From Euonymus europaeus (taxonomy: Eukaryota; Streptophyta; Magnoliopsida; Celastrales; Celastraceae): a stretch of DNA of 64,000 nt. The position numbers and the translations under genes were made by a program. The stretch's first letter is position 1. Each line of letters begins with the position of its first letter. The stretch lies in assembly GCA_963580455.1 (NCBI GenBank), contig OY756958.1, forward strand, positions 19,542,501-19,606,500, read 5' to 3'. The notes under the pieces were generated by a model. The model made no database searches. It was not told where the DNA came from and saw nothing but the letters and a program-made list of their open reading frames with translations. Shown one piece after another: positions 1 to 12,831 of this stretch.

Positions 1-662
1 TTGATTATACTTCTTTGCTTCCTATCAGTCCATCCATCCGACATAATAGAGCAACCATGTTTTGCCCATTGCTCCTTATGACAAGTCAAAAGATCTTTTG
101 TATAATCCAATTCCTTTTAAGTAGCGGAACTTGAAGCTGATGATAACTTGGAGGCTTTAAGTTTGGGCTATACCTTCCAATTGCTTCAATTATTCATTTG
201 AAACTATCTAATCGAGCAACATCAAATGGAATCCTAGTTTGGTAAAAGAATCGAGGTATATGTTGAATTGTTAGCCCTTGCCTCTTTGTCACAAGCATCA
301 TTGATGTTTGTTTGCCTCAATTGTGTTCCTTTTCCTTTCTTTGGGTTTATCATAAATGAATCCATTGACCCCTTTTTATTGCTTGATGATCCTTTACTGC
401 TATCACCCAAAGGTCCCAAATTAACTTCTCTACCACTTTTCTGTTCCACTCTTCTCTCTAGTTGAGGTGTTTCTTGTGCTACACTATCTTTATCAACGTC
501 ATCCCCAATATCCTCAACATCTTCCAAATCAAACAATTTTCCATGACCATGAGTTCCATCCTTTTGTGCTTTTATCTCTTTCACGTAGCACTCCAACTCT
601 TGTTTAACTCCTAAGTGAGAGTGGTATTTGAAAGAAACATAGGTAAACAATAAATTAAACAT
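1..662 (-). pseudogene. hAT-type transposase remnant (DUF659-like region), cut by window edge
   Basis: Read on the minus strand, an open stretch at 662-234 has an acidic and serine-rich linker with a GPLG/KKGSMDSF segment. It is followed, after a frame change near 234-250, by RFFYQTRIPFDVARLDSF. Further on come segments resembling PSYHQLQVPLLK and a 'SDGWTD'-like stretch (positions about 150-1). This order is typical of plant hAT transposases of the BED/DUF659/dimerisation type, just N-terminal of the catalytic core. In-frame stops and at least one frameshift show it is dead. The rest lies beyond the left edge. Family assignment is from remembered motifs, not a search. Confidence 0.7.
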
Positions 663-959
663 AATTTATTTTTGGTGTTCATTGCAATTTCTAATTTTTA
701 AGTAAGCAATCACTTCTACTTTACTCTTTTTGGCAGTGATCAGCAAGGCTGGAGTAGCAAGTGCAATTGCAACCCTAATTCCTCAAATATTTATATTGTT
801 ATAGAATTTGACTCTTAAACTTCCACAAGGCACCAACTTAATGACACAAGAAATGATGTCAAAGACTTATTGACATAACATAAAAGACTTAATGACATAG
901 GTAATCACACGAAAGCCTTAATGAAGTGGGAAATGACATGAAAGACCTTGGGAAATTAC

Positions 960-1460
960 AAGACTTTGACTTGATCCGTATCATTCTCCCTTTGCTGAAC
1001 AAAACACGTCCTCAATTTTTGAAAAGTTGAAGTAGGAATTAGGAAAGCTCTCTTCTTCTTGAACACCATTCTTGTATCAAGACCACCTAGAACGCTTGAG
1101 TAGATGTAGCAACAACATTAACAATAAGTTCTCTCCATGTGGTTTGTCAAGCATTTATGGAATAACAAACTCAACGTGTGGTACATCCACTCACTTGACT
1201 TTTGTAAAAGAAATTGCCTCAACAACGAGTCCTTGCTGGAATTATTTTTAGCAACATATTCTATTGATTTCTTCACACCAACAACTTGTTGTTTTAATGG
1301 AAATTCCTCCATAACTTTTGGATAATCATCGAATATCGGAATTGATAGCTCATCTACTCCCAAATCAATAAAATCAAAGATAGGCGTTGATAATATGTCC
1401 AATCTTTCATCGTTCTCATCATAATACTCATCATAGATTTACAACTTCTCTATGATTCTG
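960..1460 (-). pseudogene. Possible gypsy-like polyprotein scrap
   Basis: On the minus strand the segment at 1440-1118 encodes an acidic stretch with the pattern PIFDF...PIFDDYP. Further along (about 1040-960) comes a segment resembling LRTCFVQQRENDTDQ. Both are reminiscent of the acidic linker and the C-terminal tail of some plant Ty3/gypsy polyproteins. There is no catalytic motif, so this is a weak call; it could be unrelated intergenic sequence. The stretch 663-959 between this and the hAT remnant shows nothing I recognise. Confidence 0.3.
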
Positions 1461-1499
1461 TTGAATCTTGAGATTATTAGAATAATTGGAAACAAGTGT

Positions 1500-2670
1500 T
1501 CTGTTTAGGTTTAGGAAAATGGTTTACTCTCTCTAAGGAGAGCTCTTATTTATATCAAATATTACACTTAGAACATTCCCATAATACCCCTAGTATTATA
1601 TTTTCTAACACTCTTTTCAAGCTTAGGCATAGATATCAATCATGCCTATCTTGTTTCAAATAATTCAACCCAATTCCCATACAACGACTTACTTAAAATA
1701 TCGCCTAATTGTTCTCCTGTCTTCACATGACTCAAATCAATTTCCCCACTCTGTAACTTCTCCAGAGTAAAGTGACAATCAACTTTTATGTGTTTCGTGC
1801 GCTCATGAAATACTAGATTGGATGCAATGTGAATCGTAGACTGGTTGTCACACTATAATTGAGATGATTTAGAGATCAAACACTTCAATTCCTCAAGGAG
1901 ATTTGGCAAATAAGTCACTTCAATAGTGACATGGGCAAGAGCCCGATTCTCAAATTTTGCACTCGAGCAGGCTGCTACATTTTTCTTCTTACTCTTCCAA
2001 GACATAAGATTTCCTCCAACCAACACAAAATCCGATGGTGGACCTTGTATCACTAGGAGACCTGGCCCAATCTACATGGTCATATCTCTCAATACGATCA
2101 TGTCCATGGTTCTTATATAGCAGATCTATACCCGGGCTTAAGATAATGCAAAATATTAGTAACTACATTCTAATGAGGCACTCGTGGCTTAGATCAGAAC
2201 TTACTCACCACACTTACAGAAAAGACAATATCCGGTTGCTAGTCGTGTAATAGCCAAGTAATTCATCTTTCCTACTAGTCACTTGTATCTGTTGAGATCA
2301 GAATAAGCATTGCCCTTTTCTCGTGCCAATTGCTCACCCAGAAGCATAGGAGTATCACTTGGTTTTGTATCCTTCATACTAGAATCTCTTAAGCAAGTCA
2401 AGTGCATACTTGCATTGAGATATAAATATTCCCATCTTACTTCTTGTCACCTCAACTCCCAGGAAATAACAAAGACTTTAAAGATATGTGGTGTGAAACT
2501 TTTCTTGAAGAAATATTTTAAGAGACGTGATAGCTTCGCCATCACTACCTGTAATGACAATATCATCAACATATACTACCAAAATTTTTTCCAGTAGTGG
2601 GATGTCTATAAAAGATAGAATGATCTTTCGCTTACCATTGGAGCCCAAACTAAACTCAACCACAATAGAA
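1500..2670 (-). pseudogene. Ty1/copia pol remnant (reverse transcriptase to RNase H) with possible LTR start
   Basis: Minus strand, in order. Around 2570-2530 lies the copia reverse transcriptase active-site motif YVDDIVITG. Around 2440-2400 comes a segment resembling SKMGIFISQCKYALDLL. Around 2050-1850 is the RNase H region with SWKSKKKNVAACSSAKFENRA. From 1850 to 1650 comes the end of RNase H ([22 protein letters not shown] and a following [12 protein letters not shown] tail). Stops and frameshifts break it throughout. The AT-rich sequence below 1640 may be the start of its 3' LTR, but I found no partner LTR. It lies immediately upstream of the first visible beta-galactosidase exon, so it may sit in an intron of that gene. 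Confidence 0.8.
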
Positions 2671-2942
2671 CTAAATCACACAAACCATGCCCGTTGGACT
2701 CTTTCAAACCATATGAAGACTTTTATGAACTAAATCACACAAACAGTGTACAGGGAGCATTTTAATGATTATAATTTATGTTAATTGTAAACACATAAAT
2801 AAAAGTGGGTACTTGTGAATGATGCTGATGAACTTTTTGTTTTTGAGGTAAATCACTTTAAATTCTCTTTCGAGAAACATAAAAGAACTAATGATTATTT
2901 GTCTTGTCTGTAATGTGCATTTAATCTTTATGTGGACTGTAG

Positions 2943-5900
2943 GATATATGTTTCTGATGAAGACATCTCATATTGGGAGGAAAACAAAATTATTCCTGCA
3001 GTTACCATTGACAGCATGCGCGATGTACTCCATGTGTTTATGAATGGCTACCTTGCGGGTAATTCTGGCTGCATTCCTTTGTCATATACAAATCTGCTCC
3101 TACATTTTGACAATTTGGTTTCTAACTTTTTATCCATATTAAGTATGTCTTTTCCTTTTTATGTTCTTCAGCAAGGGGTTTTTTAACTTCTATATGATAA
3201 ACTAGGTAATATTTGCACATTTATGAGTTTATTTCATTTTTCATAAGAAAGCCCAAATGAGACTATGAGGGAACATTGAGAAGAACCGGTCTCTTGCCTT
3301 TTTTTGTTTCTTTCTATTATTTGATTCATGTACTGTAGGTCATTCATTATTTGAGATGGGCCTGGTTTTTTTTTTTTTTTTTTTCTCTCAGAAAATTTTA
3401 ATATGAAGAATTTCTTTAGTTAGATAATTTATGGGCTTGTTTGAACTTTTGGATTTTTGAAACAGAAATGTATATGCATTAAGTGGAAATTATGATAAAG
3501 CTAAGAGAATGCGAAGACAACAAATCCAGTTAAATTGGATTTATAAGCTATATATTTACACTAAAGCCACACTGTTACGGGTGGGCTGGGAAACAAAACT
3601 AAAAGGGAATGTTTCAAATTTTTTCCTTTATAAAAATTTACTGAGCTGTTGCTGCGTAAGGAAACCAAAATATGATTTACGTCCACACTGTGCTAGAGTT
3701 AGGATTAACCCTCACCAAATTATGTACATATTTTCTCAACTGCTTACTAGATTATGATGTGAGTGCAATGCAAAACTCTCCTAGACATGGGCTGCCTCAG
3801 TTTGGATTTAAACCTATCGGGTATTGTCATCTTTGACCAATGACCAACTCTACTACCCCTTTCTTGGCTTCCTCAAATTTTTTTCATGTATTGTCACACG
3901 TATCAATATCTTTATTTTTATGTATAGTCTCGTATGGTATCGTGTATTGTATGTTTTTTTGTTTAATTATCAAATTATATATATATAATATATATAATTA
4001 TAATACTTTCAGGAAAAGCATACAATTATGGTTGTGCCATCGTTAGATGAATTCCTTTTTCTGCTATTGACAAAAGGAAAAACCGTGAAACAATCATTCA
4101 AGAATATCCATTTTCAATAACATCCCTGGCTATTGAAAAGTGCTTCCGTGTTAATTGGAGGAGCCTCATCCCATCATATATGATCCTAACATATGCAAAA
4201 AATAAATTGAAGAATTCTTGCTCCAACTCCATTCTAAACTTCTGGGATAGTCATCAATAAGACATGGATCTTATTACTAACTCCTTATGCATTTATCAAG
4301 GAATTCTTAGAAAGTTGATTGTGATATTGGGAGTAAATCATTTACTTGTCTCATTTGGTGATGTTCCATAGCATGGATATATATGTGCAACAATAGTCTG
4401 TATTACTTTCTGATGTTAAAGACTTGTTTGCCTTTTAGATACTGACAGTTAGTACCATGTTTACGGTATCTATTATTTTAGTATATTGATAGCTTCTATA
4501 ATTTCTGTGTATATGGGAAGCAAAGGCAGTGTGGTTGGTCACTGGGTCAAGGTTACTCTGCCTATTAAGTTTTCACTTGGATTCAATGACTTGGTGTTAT
4601 TGTCTGAGACAGTTGGTTTGCAGGTAAAATTTTTATAAATTCTTTTCAGCGTTTGAATATATGTTTTTGATAAGATAATGTAATTAATTATCTTGAAAAT
4701 TTCATCCAACTTGTTGCAGCCTTTCTTAATGTGGTAGGGGTGGCTTAAACATAGCATGAGAGCAGGGGCTGTGAGAAAAAATAACTAACACAGATGCTAT
4801 AACAAGCTTGCATCTATAAAGTATAATGAACTTATTAAATCCAAAAGGAATCTTCTGAGTTGTATTTCTTACTAATTAATAATAAATCTTCCAATATCTT
4901 CTAGTCCTCAATTTAAATTCACTGTCTGTTGGTTTGCTGCATTGTTATCCCCACTACAACCCCTCACAAAAAGGAAAAAAAAATTGTTAATGCTCTTCAA
5001 TGCCTTCTTGGCATTTTTAAAAAATTTCAACAGAAGTCTTGGGAGCTCTGTGAAACACTGATCTGCACTCTGTAAAAAATTGGTCAGCGAACAAGTGACC
5101 TTGCCCCTTTCAATAAACTTGGAAACAATTAAGTGGCCACTTATCAAGTCAGGGGCTGGCAAATATCTGCTACAAATGGAAGCAAACTGATTGATCAGAG
5201 GGTATAACTAAAATCCAATATTTTTTTTGTTAATGCTCTTTGTGAGATTTTGGGTACATGTATAATATAGGATATAAAGCCTACTTCAACTGAGGTTGTG
5301 GGGAGACAAAAACATGATCTGTTTGATCGAAAGCAGAGATTTCAGAGTTAAGAATGAAAGGCTTACGATAAGCAAGAGATGCCAAGTTGCTCATGAGCAA
5401 GAGTGTAGGGACCACTTTATAATGACACTATTGGTTTGATCTAGTTTTTACTATAGACCAGTACCTCCATAGGATTTGGGGTGCATTTGCATTTTTTCCC
5501 CCTCTGTTCGCTGTCCTGTGAAATGAACAAAGAAACAAGATATTTGTTACCTAGAAGACATCATACATTCTTGTCTGTAATGCTTGTGTTCTTTTTATTC
5601 TCTGAAATCTTTGGTGAGTCTTCCTTTTGTGATAATTATGTTTATGTCTTTCTGTGCTACTTACCTATTCAAAAGGGATGTTTGTAATGCTTCTTCATAA
5701 TGCAAATTGATTATACAGAACTACGGTGCTTTCTTGGAGAAGGATGGGGCTGGGTTTAGAGGAAAAACTAAGCTTACAGGATTCAGAGATGGGGATGTTG
5801 ATCTCTCCAAGTTATCATGGAACTACCAAGTATGTATTTTTGTAATATCAGCTGGTATTTGAGCTGTCGTGTTTGTTAGATCTCTCATTGCCATTTATTT

Positions 5901-8900
5901 TACTACTTCTGCTCGTATTTAATTAGTACTAGGGCTAGCACAATTTGGACTAAGTTGACTCAGAAAAATAGCATGATGACCAAACAATCAAACAAGTCAG
6001 GCATAAATGGGCCTTGTTACTAAACCCAAACTTAAGAACTGACATCTTTTTAAAAAACTAAACTGGATATAGCAAAACTCCCTTGATGAAAAGTAGAAAA
6101 AATTCAAATAAAATAGGACTAGAAAGCATTAACCTTATGTGGAAAAAACGAGTTAATCCTAACTAGAAAGACTTCATTAGTTTCCAAGTAGAATTTGCAT
6201 GACTTTAGACAATGATATAAGTTTCTTTGGCCCTGGAGCCAAGTTCTTAACCAATTTTTTGTATGCATCAGATAATTCATCTTATAAATCAATGCTGATA
6301 AAATTGAAATTTCTGTTTATTATTCCCTGCAAGTGGCAAGCACAATAGTATTTAGCATAGAAAAATGTGAATTTAATTAATATTGTTCTGGTACACCTAT
6401 TCTTGGTTTTTCTCTTGTATTGTACTTGACCTGGCTAATTCCTCTTATTTTGAAACTCACCCTTTAAAATTATTTTCTTTATCCCATGTTAGGAAAATAG
6501 GGAGCTAAATAGGTTTCTATTTTTGTTTTCAGGTGGGACTTCAGGGAGAGATTCTGAAAATATATTCCCTAGAGGAAAATGAAAAGGCAAAATGGAAAGA
6601 TTTGAAACTTGATGCTGTCCCATCCACATTTATCTGGTACAAGGTAATTTCATTTTTAGAGTTTAAAACTATGAAAACCACGTGGAAGATATTTTTGATG
6701 TTCTGATGTTCTTGTGAAAGACGTGTTATGCCAAGTAACGACGAAACATATTAATCAGATTCGGTTAGACTGAGTTTTTTTTTGTGAGACATAAAGGAAC
6801 ACATGTACATGAACTTGAGAAACAGAAAGGAACTTTAAAAAAAAAAAAAAAACAGAGAGAAGAGCAAAGCAATAAGTAACAAATTGTGTTATGCATGCGG
6901 GGACTGTTTTGGCAAGATGCCTGTCAAAGTTTATCAACGTCCCTCAGTCAGCCGATGCCAGCTTTTCAGATGCACAGAGGGTGGTACTTCTGAGGGATTT
7001 CAACATGTCATCTGATGTCATTAAAGACTGATTGTGAGACCACATGGGAAGAATTTTTAATGATGCATTTCAATTTGCCACAGTAATGATTGGAGAACGG
7101 AATTCCTGCAAATTGCGGGACTGACAGCAAATTTCTTGTCAGCAGCTCTCCAGGCTCTCTGATGACACTGATAATGGTGGGTATGATGCAGGGACTGTGT
7201 TTTCAACTATGATGGTCAATATTTACGACAACATCAATCGATGTTCTGGTACCATGTAAACACTTTATAAAAAAAAAGGAAGAATAAAGATCGAAGAGAT
7301 AACTGGGAGAATTAGTGAGCATACCACACACTAGGGTAGTAGGAAATGAGATTTGCATTTAAATAGTTTGGGAATGGGATACTCCTATATGTATTTTATA
7401 AACATTTAATAATCAGCTTGGGATCAAAATAAATCAAAATCTTTCTTCATTAGACTCCAACTCAAAAATTCATCAAGTAAGATTCGAATTTCATTAATAT
7501 TCATGGTTTTAGGGATTTTGAAAGGGCTATCTATCAATGACTTTCTTGCCCTGGAAAAAATCCTGCTTTTCAGGAAAGATAGAACATTGTTGTCAAGGGT
7601 GCACGCCTCGTGCGCTAGGCGAGGCGAGCCCCCAGCCCCTGAAGGTCTGGAATTAGTACAGTGGAACCGGAAGGTACGGAACTAGTAGATGAAGATGATG
7701 ATTGGTTGGAAGATGATATGGAGGGTTATGAAGAAGAAGGGGATGAGATGATGGAGGACCTAGAGGATTTGAATGATGATTAAAGAATTTATTTCTTGTC
7801 TTTTTTGTTCATGAGGGACATGAATTTCATATTATGTTTGTATTTGAATGTGAATGATGATTGAAGATTATTATGTCTTTTTTGTTTCATGGAACTATTT
7901 ATTAAGATGATGGTTGGATTGTTGATTGTTCTATGAGTTGTGAATTTGTGATCAATTTAATATTGTTTTTTTGGTGCATTTAATTATTTAGTTTTTATAT
8001 TACAATTACATAATGCATATATTTATTTATTTTTAAATAAAAATTGCTCCTTACTTCGGTCGGGTGTGCGCCTTGTGCCTCGGGCATTTGAAGGGTCTAG
8101 CGCTTTTCGCTTTTGACAACACTGAAATATAATTTATTTTGGAATAACCTATTTTCATCACTTCCTGCAGACCTACTTTGATGCCCCTGATGGGGAAGAC
8201 CCTGTTGCTCTTGATTTAGGAAGCATGGGAAAAGGTCAAGCTTGGGTCAATGGCCACCATATAGGAAGATATTGGACTCTGGTTGCCTCAAAAGGTGGGT
8301 GCCAAACCTGTGATTATCGTGGTGCCTACCATTCAAATAAATGCCGAACTAATTGTGGGAAGCCTACTCAAATCTGGTATGCAACTTCTCTATGTATCTT
8401 CGTATATAATATGCGTCTATACTCTACACCTATCTATGCCTAATTGCCTATATTGATATATTGACAAAGTATGGATATAGGTTATCTGGTGCGAAATTCA
8501 TATATGTTATAATGGTTTAATGTCCCTTTTCGTTGATGCAACATCACTGTTACTGATCCTTTTCAGGTACCATGTGCCACGGCCATGGTTACAAGCAACA
8601 AATAATTTACTAGTCATCTTCGAGGAAACAGGGGGGAATCCATTTGAGATTTCTATCAAGTTGCGTTTGTCTAGGATTTTATGTGCTCAAGTATCTGAGT
8701 CTCACTATCCACCACTGCAAAGGTGGTCTAAGCCAGATTTGGTGAACGGAAAATTTTCAAGGAATGATATGACACCAGAAATGCATCTGCAGTGTAAAAA
8801 TGGGCATATTATCTCCTCTATCGAATTTGCTAGCTATGGAACTCCTCAAGGAAGCTGCCAAAGGTTTTCCAAAGGAAACTGTCATGCTCCTAACTCCCTA

Positions 8901-9523
8901 TCTGTGGTGCTAGAGGTAACTATAGAAGTTGACTTTATTTTCTTTACTTGCTGCTGGCCTCTGCTCCATGATACACGTCAAATCTTTGTTAATTTAATTT
9001 GGAAGTAAAGTGTTGATAACACCATAACATAGATTCAGATAATGGTGAATTGAGTTTATACATATCGGTGCCTGGAAAGGGACTGTTTGCTGTGTCTAAC
9101 TGGACCTCTTCATGGAGCTGTATTTTCAAACTTTAGAACAGTGAAAACAGTACTTAATGTTAAGAGATACTTCAGAAACGGGGCAAAAAAATAGATTTTT
9201 TCCTTTTTGTTCGATTTTTGAGTGGATAAGAAAGTTTATTGCACAGCACCAGGGTTGCCGTCCAACAACAGGGAGGAAAGAGAAGAAAAAACAAAGAATA
9301 CCAAGGATGAAACAGTGCGAACAATGCCTAATGAGTTGCAAAGAAAGGATTGTGCCTTTTCTTTCCTTATTGAAGATGTGCAGTATACGTTGATGGGATA
9401 CCTTTGACATAGTGGTTGATCAAAGCACCATTTTTTTATTTGGCTGCTGTGGCTGGAAACTTTATTGTCTATGCAAGTGTCAGAAAAGGGAGTCCAACCA
9501 ATTGTTTGGCACTCACAGGAGTC

Positions 9524-9571
<48 letters not shown>

Positions 9572-9860
9572 CTGTTTCATTCCATAATTCTACAAAAATA
9601 TTATGCGATTACTTCATTGCTTGCCTTTATCATCGTACCTAGCTTCTTAAATTCCATAAAAACATGGTTCTTTTCAGGGATCCTTTGCTTCTTTTGATTA
9701 ACCTGGCACTCGTTTGCAGGCCTGCAAAGGAAGAGGCAATTGTTCCGTTGGAGTTTCAAATGCTGTATTTGGAGGTGATTCATGTCCGGGCGTTGTAAAG
9801 ACATTGGCCGTGGAAGCTAGATGCACTCCAGCATCAAATATTAGATCATCTCGGATGTAA
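2943..9860 (+). CDS. BGAL9-like: Beta-galactosidase (GH35), BGAL9-like; C-terminal half only
   Basis: Plant BGALs are secreted exo-galactosidases that trim beta-galactosyl residues from cell-wall polysaccharides. Seven exons join in one frame: 2943-3058, 4526-4623, 5719-5829, 6533-6643, 8171-8376, 8567-8915, 9720-9860 (stop TAA), all with GT-AG introns and matching phases, giving 376 aa. Visible landmarks are [14 protein letters not shown] and [15 protein letters not shown] (beta-sandwich region), [44 protein letters not shown], and a C-terminal SUEL-type galactose-binding lectin domain (from [20 protein letters not shown] to [14 protein letters not shown]). From remembered homologues it is closest to Arabidopsis BGAL9, whose full length is nearly 900 aa. 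The N-terminal signal peptide and GH35 catalytic barrel are absent. They are either left of the window beyond transposon-filled introns, or lost. The first exon begins in the middle of a codon, as the family alignment predicts. An AATAAA-like signal lies near 10050. Confidence 0.9.
7585..8124 (+). mobile_element. Internally deleted hAT-like element in a BGAL intron
   Basis: Near-matching ends CATTGTTGTCAAGGGTGC (left) and CAGTGTTGTCAAAAGCG (right, reverse complement) flank 540 bp within the intron between exons at 6643 and 8171. Outside them are AGATAGAA and AAATATAA, an imperfect (6/8) match to the 8-bp duplication expected of hAT. Inside, 7650-7783 (+) reads as a very acidic tail ending [17 protein letters not shown] and stop. 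This resembles the C-terminal tail of plant hAT transposases. GC-rich subterminal sequence (CGCCTCGTGCGCTAGGCG and mirror) fits this class. Only the transposase 3' end remains, so it is non-autonomous. Confidence 0.65.
9526..9567. repeat. (AT)n microsatellite
   Basis: An uninterrupted AT dinucleotide run of about 42 bp lies inside the last intron of the beta-galactosidase gene. It is likely length-polymorphic. Confidence 0.95.
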
Positions 9861-10700
9861 AGCGACAATCAGCTGAAGGTTGGTCAAAACTCAAAAAGAA
9901 ATCTCCATACCTTGTACTATTCTGCCTTTGTTAATTGTGAAACTTGTGCTATTGCATACAATATGTTATTTTGGGCCTTGTATTTGTGTTTGTACTAGTG
10001 AGTACTTGTCTGTTGGTCATTTTCCAGACCTGCTTTTACATGTTCTCTCAAAAATAAAGTAAAAATGATTAGTAGAAATTCACATGGTAGTTATCATGAT
10101 TGATTGAAATTTCGCACAAAAACGACATGCATCTGATCTTGAATAACGTGGAGAACATTATCCATTAAAACTAGCTTTGCAGGGTTTCTGACTCAACCAT
10201 AGCTTTCTCATCGACTAGAAAATATCAAATTTTCTTCCTTGGCGACTTTGAGAAAAATTGTTTCCTTTAAGCAAACCCATTAGTCGTAAGTCCAAGGTCG
10301 GTCTGTCATTTAAGCGGCTAGAGAATCTGCAGGATTACACAAATATATTATATATCTCACGTAAAATGACAAATATATTATATATCTCAAGAATCTGCGA
10401 GCATAAAGTATATTATGGACCTTTAAAAACATAATTGCAGTAATTTTTCATGTCCTATCCAGACGGGAAAAACCTAACAGTTCAACTAAAATGATCAATC
10501 TACTACTAGACTTCATTGTTTAATGAGAATGGGTGTGAGTGTGAGGAGCTCAAATATTTGTCGTTGAAATATGATCATATTTAATATGAAATAAAGAGTG
10601 AGCATAATTCTTTTAAATCCCATAACCATTTCATTGAAATCAAACCAGCCACCTAGAACCACGCACAAATACATTTGAGGTCTAGAAATTTACACTTACA
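9861..10700. other. BGAL 3' UTR and non-coding spacer with a 30-bp-period repeat
   Basis: The first 200 bases are probably the 3' UTR, since AAAAATAAAG occurs near 10050. The rest is AT-rich and shows no gene. A 21-base unit ending in TATATATCTCA occurs twice (10339-10359 and 10369-10389), with a 30-bp period. Confidence 0.5.
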
Positions 10701-11130
10701 AAATGAAAGAAAATCCACCAAATAATCAAGAAAGGCCGTCCAACTTCGAGACATTTCATCTTCTACCTCTACCCGGCCCTATCACAGACTTTTTCTCTAG
10801 AAATTCTCAAGCCTTTTACATCCTTTACACACTCAGGTGGATCCACAAGCTAGGCGTAAGCGCCATCCAAGACCTGGTTGCTAATTTCTCTAAGTGCTAC
10901 CTGATGGGCGGTGCAAGAGATTTGAAGAGCCTTCCACATTCCACAATCGGGCAGGCCTATCTGAATCTTTTTAATAACACCACACCAAAGAGATAAGTAT
11001 TCCTCCTTAGTCTGAATAGTTTCAATTGTCGTAGAGACTCACCCTCTTGCATAATATTTTTGAAACCCAATGTAGAAATAACCTTCATAACTTCAAAAGC
11101 ACCCGAGGCCTCTGCTACCGTAGGTTCTGA
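10700..11130 (-). pseudogene. Possible RNase H-like (RVT_3 type) retroelement scrap
   Basis: On the minus strand, 11130-11010 reads PTVAEASGAFEVMKVIS followed by TLGFKNIMQEGESL. This resembles the AEA...LGF..I..EGDS core of the RNase H-like domain found at the end of plant LINE ORF2 and in related orphan proteins. Downstream the frame breaks repeatedly. No reverse transcriptase is attached, so the parent element is unknown. The longer plus-strand reading frame here (10703-10996) has no recognisable features. Confidence 0.35.
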
Positions 11131-11249
11131 GTTAACTACTCTTTCTTAGAAATCTTGTTAGTTCCGGTAATCTACAAAACATGTATATGCTGTGACTTAA
11201 ACAAATTATACGGTTCGCAAAGTTCACACACGTATAATTGAACAATATA

Positions 11250-12823
11250 ATTGTATATAAAATAATATAAATTGAAACTCAAAAACATTTAAACAAAAAA
11301 AATACCGAGGCAAGGTTTACACCTCTGACTGTAAGGTGAATTATTGCTCGTCTTATTTAATGTGCTTGCAACTCTAGTAATATCATCTCCCAAGTCTACT
11401 CGGTACTACACTTCGGTAGCACGATCCATAGTGTAACGGCGAATCAAGAACCATAGTATTCTCTCTCATGAGTGGAGGAAGACAACAAGGAAGGAAGAGA
11501 GGGGAAGAGAAAGCTCAAAAGAAATTCTATAAAACCTAGTCTTTCTCTCCTCCAAACAAACCTTCATAAAAGGAAGGAATTAAAACAAATATTTAATTCT
11601 TAATAAAACCAAAAATATCAATTATGTATTTTGTAATTAATATTAAACCCAATGACTAATACACCCAATAATAACCGAATTAAAAACAATAGTTAAATTG
11701 GAGTTTTAATGGACTCAAAAGGTAAATGGGTTTAAACCCAAGACCCAAGATCCAACCCAATCCTAACCAAAGCCCAAGTATGATTTTCTCCCACAAAATC
11801 TTGGTGTCCTTAGGCCAAAGTTAACATATCAAAATCGTCTCTTATAAACTCAACCTTGAGTTGATTCCAATGTGGGATTTGGGTTCACACCTTTATCTTT
11901 ATAATTTCATGTGGCCACTTTAGTGATTAATTTATGATTCACATGAAATTGGTTTTGTGTAGACCCAGTATCACCAATATCAAATAATCCACCACATGAA
12001 TGGAAATTGTATGTCCAAAAACTAGAGAGAGAGAGAGAAGTTACTGCATCGAAATTAGATAGCTTTTGAAACCTATCGAATATACTTGGCTATCTAATGA
12101 ATTATGTCTTGAGCTAGTCAGCCTTTAATGCAACCAAGAAAATAGGAATCGCACAACACCTTCTCGAAAAATTCTTGATTCTCACGGCTATGTTCATTTT
12201 TGGCCCCGAAACACTTCCTGATTTCTATGAGTGTTTTAGAGAATTCAACCTTTTAAAATTCTCGTAGAAATGGCCTCGCTTCACAGTCACATATGTGATC
12301 TTTTATAAAGGGTATCCTGCAAGACCCCACTTGAATTATTGAAGCTATAAGAATCATTAAAAGCATAGCTTAACCTAATTTACTGCAAGAACGAATTTCA
12401 TCATAGGAACGGGAAAGAGTATTTAACTCTTAGTGCTACTCTTGAGTTTGCCCACGTTTCGATTGTCCCTTTGAATATAGATCTTGGGATCTCCAGTTAA
12501 CTAGATAGGGTTGCCATCATGGAGACTCTTAAATATAGGCTTTAGCCCCATACTCTTCAATGGTATCTCAATTGTTCTTTTAGGTATACCTTTTGTTAGT
12601 GAATCAATCTTTTACCTTATCCTTTGACTTTACATAGACAAAAAAGATGATCTTATTCGAGAACATTCGTCTTATGAAATTGTGTCTTCGAATATATTGA
12701 GACTTATTGTTATACATATACAACTTTGTGCCCTATCAATTACAAATTTACTATCGCAATGTACATATATTGCAGACACAAGTTATTAGCCAAAATGGAA
12801 TATCTCTAAGAGATTTCAATGCC
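11250..12823 (-). mobile_element. Copia element: 3' LTR region and RNase H C-terminus (degenerate)
   Basis: On the minus strand 12790-12520 encodes the end of a copia polyprotein: a CDSK-like start, RAQSCMYNNKSQYIRR, then VKSKDKVKD and a degenerate 'TKG'-like tail, with stops. Below it, 12500-11250 has non-coding sequence of the kind that follows copia polyproteins: a segment with GCTATCTAATTTCGATGCAG on the minus strand and a (GA) run at 12027-12041. After this comes LTR-like sequence down to about 11250. Further pieces of what is probably the same element lie at 14790-15300, beyond the hAT insertion. I could not fix LTR ends or a target duplication. Confidence 0.6.
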
Positions 12824-12831
12824 ATTCTGGC

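Noticed and set aside
9157..9410. Overlapping open frames on both strands within the last BGAL intron
   Set aside because: They lie in an intron bounded by good splice sites, overlap each other in opposite directions, and show no domain.
10703..10996. 97-codon plus-strand frame
   Set aside because: No motif; the opposite strand shows a better, though weak, RNase H-like match.
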